64,000 bases of DNA, taken from NCBI RefSeq assembly GCF_001701025.1, contig NZ_CP016793.1, forward strand, positions 9,052,001 through 9,116,000. Reading direction: 5' to 3'. Made by a program: the position numbers and the translations under genes. This DNA comes from Lentzea guizhouensis. Lineage in GTDB: Bacteria > Actinomycetota > Actinomycetes > Mycobacteriales > Pseudonocardiaceae. Under the pieces are notes generated by a model, which saw nothing but the letters and a program-made list of their open reading frames with translations, searched no databases and was not told the DNA's origin. Shown here piece by piece: positions 18,929-27,343 of the stretch (within the stretch, counting starts at the first letter, position 1; each line of letters starts with the position of its first letter).

Positions 18929-21900
18929 TCAGTCACCGGGCCCGTTGACGATCCAGCTCCCCACGACGCCGCCGATGCATCCGAGCGCGGCAGCGGGGAT
19001 CACACCGGGGGCGGTGGCCACCCCGGACAGGGACCCGATGGCACCGGCGGCAGCGCCCGCGAGGCACGCCTTCGAGGTGTCGGCCTTCAGGCCGGTGGGG
19101 TCGATCCGGTTGACGGGATCGCCGCCGACGTAGGCGTATCGGCTGGCCATGTCGGGCTCCAGGATCAGGCTGATGGGGTCGAGCGCGGTCCAGTTGCCGG
19201 TGGTCGGGTCGTGCCACCGGACACCGCGCTTGAGCCAGCCCGTGGTCTCGTCCAGCAGTCCCCTGGCATAGCGGACGGGGTTGGCCGCGGAGGCTGCGCC
19301 GGAGGCGGTGAGCTGTCGTCCGGCGGGGTCGTAGGAGTAGGTGGCCGTCACCGCGCCGCTGCTGTCGATCAGGGTCACCGGGCTGCTCTGGTTGTCCAGC
19401 GCGTAGTAGTGCGTGGTGCCGTCAGGTCGCTGGAAGGACAGCGGTGTGCCGGTGGGGTCGGTGTCGATGTAGCTGGTTCGGCCGTTCTTGGTGAACGACT
19501 GGAGCACCGGGACACCGTAGGCATCGCTGCGTCCGTAGACGTAGCCGGTCGTGTCTGCCCCGGTGGTGGTGGAGACGAGTTCGTTCTGGTCACCACCGCC
19601 CCAGGTGTAGGTGCTCGAGGACGAGCCCTGAGTGCGGGTCGTGGTTTGCCCGGCGGCGTTGTAGGTGAAGGTGCCCTGGGCGGGGTCGGCGGTCCGGTTG
19701 CCGGCGGCGTCGTGGCCGTAGCCGGCGTTCGAGATCTGGTTGCCGGTGTTGTAGGTCAGCGTCTGGGCGGTGGTGCCGTCGACCTTCGCGGTGAGCCTGT
19801 TGCCGGCCTTGTCGTAGGTGTAGGCGTAGTCGTGACCGCCGTAGTTCGACACCGCGGTGAGCCGGTTGGAGGTGTCGTAGCTGTAGAGCGACACCGCGCC
19901 GGTGAGGTTGTCGGTCGACCACTTGATCAGACCGGTGTCGGTGCCGGCCGACGCGGACGGGCACGGTTGCCCGGCGACGCGGGGCGAGTAGCAGAACCCG
20001 GTGTCGAAGGTCTTGGTCGCGTCGTTGGACGCCCGCGAGGTCCAGGTCCGCGAGATGCGGCCGCTCTTGTCGAAGGTGGTTTTCGTGTGGGCGGCGAAGG
20101 TGGTGCGTGCCGCGTTGGTGGCGAACCACGTATCGGTGCGCTTGCCGTCGTTGTCGTAGGCGAAGGCGGTCTTCTGCCCGCCCGGGGTGGTCATCTCGGT
20201 GACCTGGTTCGCCGCGTCGTAGCTGTAGGTGGTGGTGCCGCGGGCGTCGGTCTTCGACGTCAGGTTGCCCGTCTTGTCGTAGCCGTAGGACAGCGTGCCG
20301 CCGCCGGAGGTCGCGGTGCGCGAGGTGATCCGGTTCTGGGCGTCGTAGGTGAACGTCGTCGTGCCCGACGCGTCGGTGCGGGTGAGGACGTTCCCGGCGC
20401 CGTCGTAGGTGAACGCCACGTCGGGGGTGGTGTCGGAGTACTGGATCGTCTTGACCCGGTCGGCGCGGTCGTAGGCGTAGATGGTGCGCAGCCCGCGGCC
20501 GTCGCGGACGGCGTGCAGCCGCCCGAAACCGTCGTAGGAGACCACGGTCGGCAACAGGCTCGAACCGGCCGGCGGGGTGATGCCGGTGACCTGGTGATCG
20601 GTGTCGGCGGAGTAGTCGGTGAGGTTGTCGCGTGGGTCGGTGGAGGTGTTCAGGGTGCCGTCGGCGTTGTAGCCGACCTTCGAGGTCGCGCTCGCGGCGG
20701 TGTTGGCGGTGCTGAGCGGGTTACCGGCGCCGTCGTAGGTGAACAGCCTGTTGTTGCCCTGCTCGTCGGTGCCGCCGGACGGCAGGTACTTCGCCGCGCC
20801 GGTGTTGGCGTAGGCCGCGGTGGACTTCGCCCCGGTCGGCGCCGTGACGCTGGTCAGCGACTCACCGGCGTTCACGGCCGGGTCGTGCCCGAAGACGGTG
20901 ACGCCTCCGGTGCCGCTGGTCGAGGTCGCGACGTCGTGGAACGGGGTGTAGGTCTTGGCCCGTCCCCGGCCGAGCGGGTCGGCTGCGGACGTCACCAGTT
21001 CCTGGGCGTTGAGGAAGTAGTCGGTCTGCGGCCCGTTGGAGGGGGTGGCCTCGGTGTTGTTCGGGCTCGCGACCAGCGTTTCCCCGGCGGAGTAGTAGGT
21101 GAACCGGGTCGCCGCGCCGCCGTTCGGGTTCTCCTGGGTCACCTTCTTGACCCGGTGCGAGGCGTCGTACTGGATCGCCGTCTGCTTGCCGGCGCCGTTG
21201 GTGATGGTGGTCAGATCACCGGTGGTCGCGTCGTAGCCGAACTGGGTGTCCTTCGAGGTCGGGTCGCTGACCTTGGTGAGCCTGCCGGAGGTGTAGGTGT
21301 AGACGACGCTGCGCGGAGTGCCTTCGTCACCGGTCTGGGTGATGGCGGTGAGGTTGCCCGACCAGGTGAGGTTCGCCGTCCGGGCGCCGGCACCGCCGCG
21401 GGTCGACACGACCTGGGTGAGCTTCCCGGAGGTGTAGGTGAACCTGGAGGTCTGGGCGTTGCGGTCGGTGATCGACACCAGTCGTCCGGCCGAGTCGAAC
21501 GTGGACACCGAGTTGCTGTCGTGGTCGGTGATCGTCCAGCCAGAGGCGGTCTTCACCATCGCGACCTTGAAACCGGCAGGCGCCGTGTACCCCGTCGCGC
21601 CGGAGGGCTGGAACAGGCCTTCGCGGCCTTCGGGCGCGAGGTAGAGCACGGAGTTGTCGGAGTTGAGGATCACCTTGGTGTCCTGACCGACTCGCATCGC
21701 CCACCCAGCGCCCGCTGACCCGGACGGCAGTGCGGTCCCGGCGCCCAGGCGCAGGCTGTTGTAGGTCAGACCCAGCTGAAGATCACCTTGGATGCCGGGC
21801 AGTGCCAGGTCCGAGGTGGTGACGAGCAGGTTGCCGGTACCGACGTCGACCGACGCGGACACCTTGTCGGAGATCGAGAACGGGATCCGGGTCGCCGATG

Positions 21901-22045
21901 GGCGAGGACCGGTCAGGGCCGCGGTCAGCACCGCGGCGGCCTCGGCCGGAGCCGGCGCAACCGCGACAACACTGCCGGAAAGCAGCATCAGCGCGGCAAC
22001 CACCACACTGATCCGACGACGACAAAGCACACTTCGGGTTAACAA
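18929..22045 (-). CDS. Secreted RHS/YD-repeat protein
   Basis: 1038 aa if started at the TTG at 22045, which has GGGGGGA five bases before it and gives a clean signal peptide ('RRRISVVVAALMLLSG...PAEA', cleavage near residue 36). Longer readings lack a proper start. The body is a DUF6531-like entry followed by about 25 YD repeats (patterns such as 'YDAANQVTEMTTPGG', 'YNADGTLNTSTDPR'). The RHS core end is 'WHDPTTGNWTALDPI...NRIDPTGL'. After the core only ~48 residues remain: a Gly/Ala-rich hydrophobic tail with two cysteines and no recognisable toxin fold. No immunity-gene candidate follows. Codon 2 is the rare TTA. Exported shell protein for contact-dependent interaction, or wall-associated. 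Confidence 0.9.
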   Translation of the reverse strand: MLTRSVLCRRRISVVVAALMLLSGSVVAVAPAPAEAAAVLTAALTGPRPSATRIPFSISDKVSASVDVGTGNLLVTTSDLALPGIQGDLQLGLTYNSLRLGAGTALPSGSAGAGWAMRVGQDTKVILNSDNSVLYLAPEGREGLFQPSGATGYTAPAGFKVAMVKTASGWTITDHDSNSVSTFDSAGRLVSITDRNAQTSRFTYTSGKLTQVVSTRGGAGARTANLTWSGNLTAITQTGDEGTPRSVVYTYTSGRLTKVSDPTSKDTQFGYDATTGDLTTITNGAGKQTAIQYDASHRVKKVTQENPNGGAATRFTYYSAGETLVASPNNTEATPSNGPQTDYFLNAQELVTSAADPLGRGRAKTYTPFHDVATSTSGTGGVTVFGHDPAVNAGESLTSVTAPTGAKSTAAYANTGAAKYLPSGGTDEQGNNRLFTYDGAGNPLSTANTAASATSKVGYNADGTLNTSTDPRDNLTDYSADTDHQVTGITPPAGSSLLPTVVSYDGFGRLHAVRDGRGLRTIYAYDRADRVKTIQYSDTTPDVAFTYDGAGNVLTRTDASGTTTFTYDAQNRITSRTATSGGGTLSYGYDKTGNLTSKTDARGTTTYSYDAANQVTEMTTPGGQKTAFAYDNDGKRTDTWFATNAARTTFAAHTKTTFDKSGRISRTWTSRASNDATKTFDTGFCYSPRVAGQPCPSASAGTDTGLIKWSTDNLTGAVSLYSYDTSNRLTAVSNYGGHDYAYTYDKAGNRLTAKVDGTTAQTLTYNTGNQISNAGYGHDAAGNRTADPAQGTFTYNAAGQTTTRTQGSSSSTYTWGGGDQNELVSTTTGADTTGYVYGRSDAYGVPVLQSFTKNGRTSYIDTDPTGTPLSFQRPDGTTHYYALDNQSSPVTLIDSSGAVTATYSYDPAGRQLTASGAASAANPVRYARGLLDETTGWLKRGVRWHDPTTGNWTALDPISLILEPDMASRYAYVGGDPVNRIDPTGLKADTSKACLAGAAAGAIGSLSGVATAPGVIPAAALGCIGGVVGSWIVNGPGD

Positions 22046-22258
22046 AACATCCCCCCGGGTTGTGACTCGGCTTTCTTGGTAATTTTCGTGCGATGTTCGT
22101 GACCGCGCGGTCAGGCCAAACGATGCCGACGCACCCGCGACCGGACAACACGCCACTGTCCCGACATGGCATGACATGCACTGACCAGGCGCTATCTCCA
22201 AGCGTGGGATGACTGCCATACTGGCCCGTGACACCTTGGCTTGGGGAGGGCGGTAGGT

Positions 22259-23860
22259 GTGCCGGAAGGCGATGAAGAACTCGCGTGCCATCTCATGAGG
22301 CTCAAGCAGCGCAGTGGTTTGAGCTATTCCGAGCTGGGCAGGAAATCACACGTCAGCAGTTCCACCCTGCACAGGTATTGCTCGGGAAAGACGGTTCCGC
22401 CCGATTACCAGACCGTGGTCGGAATTGCCACGGCCTGTTCAGCCGATGACGCGGAACTGGTCGAGCTGCTGGCGCAGTGGAGGGCGGCGACAGGCCGACC
22501 GGTGGTGCCGCCCACCGCGCATCGAGCACCGGAACCCCGTCCGGTATCTCTGCTTCTGCCTCTGCCGCGCACGCGCGCCTTGTCCACGGTGTGCGCCGTT
22601 CTCGTGCTGGCGCTCGTCCTGGCGTCGCTGACGGCCAGCGGCGCGGACGTCGCGACCATCCCCGCGCAGCGGCAGGTCACCGGTCCGTCCTGGCAGCGCG
22701 AGCAGCCACTGGCCCCGTCGCTGTTCGGCGTGACGGCGTCCTCGTCGAGCGGGGTGATGCCGTCGTTCCAGGTCGGCAGTCTGCGGTTCTGGGACAGCGG
22801 CACGCGGTGGGCGAGACTGCAACCGCGGCGCGACACCTACGACTGGACCGTTCTCGACCGGCTCGTCGCCGGCGCGCGGAAGGCCGGTCTGCCGGCCACG
22901 CTGGTGCTCGGCGGCACACCGGCGTGGGCCGCGCCCGCCGGGCCGAAAGCACCATATGGAGACGGTTCACGGAGCGCGCCGCCCGACGATCTGGCCGTGT
23001 GGGACCAGTTCGTCAGCGCACTGGCTACCCGCTACCAGGGCCGGATCGACGCCTATGAGGTCTGGGTCCACGCCAACGACCAGCGCTACTTCTCCGGTAC
23101 GACGGCCACCCTGGCCGAGATGACCAAGCTCGCCGGGCGCGCCATCAAGGCCGCCGACCCGCAAGCGGTCGTGGTGTGTCCCTCGATCGACCGGCTGTGG
23201 ACGGACGAGGGACGCGCCGTGCTGCGCCGGTTCACCGAGCTGCGCGGTTACGACCACTGCGACGTCGCGGGACTCAACCTGCACCAGCAGCGCGCGGCCG
23301 ACCCGCCGGAGACCATGATCGGCCTCTTGCAGCAGATCGACGGTGCCCTGCACGACGCGGGCGTGCACCCGCGCCTGTGGAACACCGGCGTCACCTATGA
23401 ATACGTGCGCGACGAACGGCTGGACGAGCAGCGTGCGATCGACTACGCCACGCGCTTCTACCTGGTGGCGATCCACGGCTCCCACTTCAACCTCGAACGA
23501 ACCTATTTCTACAACTGGGGCGGTGGTGGCCTGCCCATCCCGCTGCAGGCCGTCGGCAGCCCGCCCACGAGCGCCGCACTCGCGGTGGAGGAGCTGCAAC
23601 GGTGGCTGACCCGCACCAGGACCCGGGGGTGCGGCCAAGGGCTCGCCATCGGCCTGCCGGCCAACGTGTGGCAATGCGAGTTCACCGCGGACGACGGTCA
23701 GCTGCTCACGATCCGCTGGACCCACGAGGGCACCGCGACGACATCGCTCCCACCGCACGCCACAGAGGTGCGTGCACTGGACGGCACCAGCCGTCCAGTG
23801 CACGCGGGTGACAGCCTCACGGTCACCGGGACACCGGTGCTCATCCGGCGAGCGCAGTGA
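22259..23860 (+). CDS. Membrane-anchored HTH protein with glycosidase-like outer domain
   Basis: 533 aa from the GTG at 22259 (GGGGAGGG upstream). An XRE-type helix-turn-helix spans residues ~8-75 ('LKQRSGLSYSELGRKSHVSSST'), a proline-rich linker follows, one TM helix is at about 106-128, and the rest is extracytoplasmic. Residues 155-450 follow the TIM-barrel pattern of GH39/GH5-like glycosidases ('LRFWDSGTRWARLQPRRDTYDW', 'RIDAYEVW', 'LWNTG'). The two catalytic glutamates are not where expected: 'EVWNEPN' reads EVWVHAN (270-273) and 'WNTE' reads WNTG (377). A ligand-binding pseudoenzyme coupled to a DNA-binding domain is the simplest reading (inference). Divergent from the RHS gene, 213 bp apart. 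Confidence 0.85.
   Translation: MPEGDEELACHLMRLKQRSGLSYSELGRKSHVSSSTLHRYCSGKTVPPDYQTVVGIATACSADDAELVELLAQWRAATGRPVVPPTAHRAPEPRPVSLLLPLPRTRALSTVCAVLVLALVLASLTASGADVATIPAQRQVTGPSWQREQPLAPSLFGVTASSSSGVMPSFQVGSLRFWDSGTRWARLQPRRDTYDWTVLDRLVAGARKAGLPATLVLGGTPAWAAPAGPKAPYGDGSRSAPPDDLAVWDQFVSALATRYQGRIDAYEVWVHANDQRYFSGTTATLAEMTKLAGRAIKAADPQAVVVCPSIDRLWTDEGRAVLRRFTELRGYDHCDVAGLNLHQQRAADPPETMIGLLQQIDGALHDAGVHPRLWNTGVTYEYVRDERLDEQRAIDYATRFYLVAIHGSHFNLERTYFYNWGGGGLPIPLQAVGSPPTSAALAVEELQRWLTRTRTRGCGQGLAIGLPANVWQCEFTADDGQLLTIRWTHEGTATTSLPPHATEVRALDGTSRPVHAGDSLTVTGTPVLIRRAQ
23772..23803. other. Perfect 14-bp hairpin inside the end of the HTH-glycosidase gene
   Basis: GTGCACTGGACGGC (23772-23785), loop ACCA, GCCGTCCAGTGCAC (23790-23803), perfect pairing inside the coding region, 57 nt before the stop. 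Protein-level constraint alone need not produce this. It may serve as terminator for the convergent pair of genes, whose ends lie only 3 bp apart. Confidence 0.6.
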
Positions 23861-23863
23861 GAA

Positions 23864-24517
23864 CTACCCGGCCCCGCCGTCGAGCAGCCAGTTGTAGCGC
23901 AGCCGCAACGCCCGTTCCGTGCTGGCCAGCGCCGCCGCGACCCCCAACGCGACATTGAGCCACACCGGCAGGACCACCGGCGAGGTGAACGTCCCGATCT
24001 GTGCCGCGATCGGCGCCGACCGGGTCAGCTTCTCCAGCAGCTGCACCACCAGGACCGCCAGGGAAGCGAGGAGCACCACCGTCGAGAGGAGGCTGATCCC
24101 GCGGCTGAGCGCCGGGTGGGTGCGGTCGAGGTGCGCCCGGCGCCCTTCAGCCGAGAAGCGGTCCGGCTGGAGCCGCTGCTCGGACCCTTCTGCGGTGACG
24201 TAGTGGCACCGCTTGAGCCCGAAGACGCTCTTCTTCACCTCGATCTTGCCGCCGGGGACGGGGAACACGGCCGGGATCCGGGACCGGGCGTGGTGCCTGC
24301 CGTCGACGAACAGATCGGCGTTGTTGTAACCGTCGTCGTCGGTGCGGTTGTGCCGGACGTCGACGGCGTAGACGGTGTGCCCGCCGGCGCCGTCGGCCAG
24401 CCGCAGGTAGAACAACGAGCGGCCGAGCAGCTGCCACCACCGGAACCGCTGCAACGGGTGCCCGTCGCCGGACTTCACCCGCCGGGCGGCTCGGCGCTTG
24501 CGCATTTCCTCGAACAC
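23864..24517 (-). CDS. Conserved hypothetical membrane protein
   Basis: 217 aa. The N-terminal ~120 residues are soluble and basic, with 'HTVYAVDVRHNRTDDDGYNNADLFVDGRHH' and 'VKKSVFGLKRCHYVT' suggesting a beta-rich domain. Two TM helices follow (about 143-163 and 177-197), then a short 'RLRYNWLLDGG' tail. I do not recognise the family. It starts 7 bp after the TAP-type peptidase gene on the same strand, so it is likely cotranscribed, and it converges on the HTH-glycosidase gene with a 3-bp gap. Confidence 0.65.
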   Translation of the reverse strand: MFEEMRKRRAARRVKSGDGHPLQRFRWWQLLGRSLFYLRLADGAGGHTVYAVDVRHNRTDDDGYNNADLFVDGRHHARSRIPAVFPVPGGKIEVKKSVFGLKRCHYVTAEGSEQRLQPDRFSAEGRRAHLDRTHPALSRGISLLSTVVLLASLAVLVVQLLEKLTRSAPIAAQIGTFTSPVVLPVWLNVALGVAAALASTERALRLRYNWLLDGGAG

Positions 24518-24524
24518 GACCAGC

Positions 24525-25961
24525 TCACCGGCCCGCCGCGCAGACGAGGTCCTGCGCTGGACGTTGCCCGCTGATCAGGAACTGAGTCGCTGCGTGGTTG
24601 GCACACTGGTTGCCACCCCACGGGTAGACCCCGTGTCCACCCGCATCAGCGGTCACGAGCGTGGCCCGCTGTCCGAACGCCCGCCGCAGCTCCTGGGCAC
24701 CGGCCAACGGCGTGCCGGGGTCGCGTTCGTTCTGCAGCAGCAACACGTTCGACGGACCCCGGTCTCCGATGCGCACCGGCTGCTCGGTGCGCTGGTCCGG
24801 CCAGAACGCGCACGGCCCGATGTTGGCCGTGACCGCGCCGAGCATCGGGTACCTCAGCCGGTCGACGGCCACCGCGCGCTGGTAGTCGCGGACCGAGTCC
24901 GGCCAGCGCGAGTCAGCGCAGATCACGTGCAGCCGGGCGGACATGGAGTTGTCGCGGTCGGTCACCGGCGGCAGGGGCACTGGCTGGTTCGCCTCGATCG
25001 CCTGCCAGGTCTTGGCCAGCGCAGGCAGAGCGGCATTGCTGTAGAGGTACTCGAAGGTGATCCCGCGGAAGGTCAACCCGTTCACGCCCTGGACCGGCTC
25101 GGCGTCCAGCCGCTTGGCCAGGTCGAAGTACTTGGCGGTCACCTGCTCCGGCGTGGTGCCCAGCCCGTGCTCGGGGTGCGCGGCGGCGTAGGCGGCGAAG
25201 TCCGGGAACCGGTCCTCCAACCCGCGGGCGAACCTGCGCATGGCCGTGACGTCGTACCCGCCGGGCCCCAGGTTGCTGTCGAGCACGATCCGATCGCCGC
25301 GGTCGGGGAACATCGACGCGTACACGGCACCGAGGTAGGTGCCGTAGGAGGCACCCAGGTAAGAGATCTTCCGTTCGCCCAACGCCTTCCGGATCCATTC
25401 CAGGTCACGGGCGGTGTTCGCGGTGGTGGTGTGCGGCAGCATCTTCCCGGTCGGCGAGGTGGCGCACTGCTCGGCGATGGAACGCGCGTACCCGGCTTCG
25501 CGGGTGACGTCGGCCGAGGTGTACGCGTAGGACGCGAAAGCACCTCGTGCCTGCTGCTCGGGGGTCAGCTCGCAGGTCACCGGCGTGCTGCGGCCGACAC
25601 CGCGCGGGTCGAACCCGATGATGTCGTAGGAGTCCAGCACGTCCTTCGGCAGGCCGGAACCGGCGAGCACGGCGGGGTAGCCGAGCCCCTCACCGCCGGG
25701 ACCGCCGGGATTGGTCAGCAGCACGCCGCGGCGCTTGGCCGGGTTCTCGCTGGCCAGCCGGGAGATCGCGATCTCGATCCGCTCGCCACCGGGATCGCGG
25801 TGGTCCAGCGGGACGGCGAGGGTCGAGCACTCGAGCCGTGGCGCGGCCACGCCCTCCGGGCAGGCGCCCCACCTCAGCGTGTGCGCTGCCGCCGAGCCGG
25901 CGGGAACGGCGGTGGCCAGCAGGGCGGTCGCGGCGAGAGCGACCGGCAAGGTCCTGCGCAT
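24525..25961 (-). CDS. Secreted alpha/beta hydrolase, tripeptidyl aminopeptidase type
   Basis: 478 aa from the ATG at 25961 (GGAGG upstream). Sec signal peptide of about 25 residues. Family hallmarks of the actinobacterial TAP/SlpD/SlpE serine exopeptidases: 'CSTLAVPLDHRDPGGERIEIAISR', 'GVLLTNPGGPGGEGL', 'DIIGFDPRGVGRSTPVTC', nucleophile 'LGASYGTYLGAVYA', C-terminal TAP domain with acid 'NERDPGTPL' and His 'AGGHGVY'. It removes N-terminal tripeptides or acts as an exported proline-type peptidase. Divergent from the DesK-type kinase gene, 194 bp apart. Confidence 0.92.
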   Translation of the reverse strand: MRRTLPVALAATALLATAVPAGSAAAHTLRWGACPEGVAAPRLECSTLAVPLDHRDPGGERIEIAISRLASENPAKRRGVLLTNPGGPGGEGLGYPAVLAGSGLPKDVLDSYDIIGFDPRGVGRSTPVTCELTPEQQARGAFASYAYTSADVTREAGYARSIAEQCATSPTGKMLPHTTTANTARDLEWIRKALGERKISYLGASYGTYLGAVYASMFPDRGDRIVLDSNLGPGGYDVTAMRRFARGLEDRFPDFAAYAAAHPEHGLGTTPEQVTAKYFDLAKRLDAEPVQGVNGLTFRGITFEYLYSNAALPALAKTWQAIEANQPVPLPPVTDRDNSMSARLHVICADSRWPDSVRDYQRAVAVDRLRYPMLGAVTANIGPCAFWPDQRTEQPVRIGDRGPSNVLLLQNERDPGTPLAGAQELRRAFGQRATLVTADAGGHGVYPWGGNQCANHAATQFLISGQRPAQDLVCAAGR

Positions 25962-26155
25962 CTGTTGTCCTCCAGTCGAGAATGCGGATGTGTGCCCGGC
26001 TGGGAACAACTCTGTCCACTCGGCACCGCAAGCACATCGGTCCCACGGCTCGACCGCATTCGACCGGCGTCGGGTGCTCCGGTTCGACCTGGGTCGGGGG
26101 TCGACCTGGCCCTGGGGCTCATGCGCCCAGCTCGGACCTTCGCGACAATGACCGG

Positions 26156-27343
26156 GTGAGCACGGATTCAGCACCACGGTCAGCGAGGTGGTGGGGGCAG
26201 GCGTGGCGGCTGGTGGTGGCCGCGCTGCTCGGCATCCCCTTCTGGTTCTTCACCGCGGTGCTCGTCCCACCGGGATGCGCGGCCACCACGTGTTCCTGGC
26301 TGGTCACCGGCGATCCGCTGATCGCTCTCGCCTGCCTGGCGCTGCTGCTGTGGCGGCAACGGTTCCCGCTCGTCGTGGCCACCGTGGTCACGGTCGCCTC
26401 CAGCGCGTCGACGCTGGCCGCCGGCGCGGCGCTGCTGGCCCTGTGCTCTCTCTCCACCCGCCGCCGCCCGCTGGAGATCGGCGTGGTGGTTCTGGCCTTC
26501 GTGACCGCCTCGCAGGTGCTCGCAGGCATCTACCCGCTCGACGTCCCACCGGTCTCCGTGTGGCTCGAGCTCGTCTTGCCCTTGCTGTGCGCGGGGACCG
26601 CCGTGGCCATCGGCGTGGCCATCGGCGCCGGCCGGGTGGAAGCGCGCTCCCTGCTGGAGCGAGCCGAAAGCGCGGAACGGGAACAACACGCACGAGCCGC
26701 ACAAGCCCGCGCCCAGGAGCGGAACCGGATCGCCCGCGAGATGCACGACGTGCTCGCACACCGGATCTCCCTGGTCGCCATGCAGGCCGGCGTGCTGGAC
26801 CACCGCACCGGCCTCAGCGCCGAGGACACCCGCCTGCTGGTCCGCGGCATCGCCGACGGTTCCCAACTGGCGCTGGAAGAACTGCGGGACGTGCTCGGTG
26901 TCCTCCGCGGCGACCCGGACCGCCCGGAACCCCCACAGCCCTCACTCGACCGCCTGCCCGACCTGATCGCCGACTCCCGCGCCTCCGGCCTGGACGTCAC
27001 GCTCACCGGCACCGTGGCCGGCGAACCACCCGATCTCATCGGGAGAACCTGCTACCGCATCGTCCAAGAAGGACTGACCAACGCCGCCAAACACGCCCCT
27101 GGAGCCGAAGTCCAGGTCACCCTGGAGGGAACGGCCGGCGACGAACTGCGCGTGAGCGTCCGCAACTCCCCCGCCACCACGACCAGCCCCCGGCCACCGT
27201 CCTCCGGCTTCGGACTGCCCGGACTCACCGAACGCGTCGCCCTCGCCGGCGGCACCCTGGACCACCACCCGGCGCCCGGCGGCGGCTACCTGCTCACCGC
27301 CCGACTACCCTGGCCCTGGCCCACCCGGACCGGGAGAGGCTGA
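26156..27343 (+). CDS. Sensor histidine kinase, DesK/NarX (HisKA_3) type
   Basis: 395 aa from the GTG at 26156. Four or five hydrophobic segments in residues 10-150 and little extracytoplasmic loop, so it probably senses within the membrane. Coiled coil at 160-190. Phospho-acceptor motif 'RNRIAREMHDVLAHRISLV' (His in HDVLAH). The HATPase is the short HATPase_c type ('YRIVQEGLTNAAKHAPGA', 'GFGLPGLTERVALAGG'). The stop is directly followed by the GTG of the response regulator gene, so this is a two-component operon. Confidence 0.93.
   Translation: MSTDSAPRSARWWGQAWRLVVAALLGIPFWFFTAVLVPPGCAATTCSWLVTGDPLIALACLALLLWRQRFPLVVATVVTVASSASTLAAGAALLALCSLSTRRRPLEIGVVVLAFVTASQVLAGIYPLDVPPVSVWLELVLPLLCAGTAVAIGVAIGAGRVEARSLLERAESAEREQHARAAQARAQERNRIAREMHDVLAHRISLVAMQAGVLDHRTGLSAEDTRLLVRGIADGSQLALEELRDVLGVLRGDPDRPEPPQPSLDRLPDLIADSRASGLDVTLTGTVAGEPPDLIGRTCYRIVQEGLTNAAKHAPGAEVQVTLEGTAGDELRVSVRNSPATTTSPRPPSSGFGLPGLTERVALAGGTLDHHPAPGGGYLLTARLPWPWPTRTGRG

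Noticed and set aside
18923..21718. 931-codon open frame on the plus strand, Gly/Val-rich
   Set aside because: It is the exact antisense of the RHS repeats. The repeat structure and GC bias keep the opposite strand open; there is no family resemblance.
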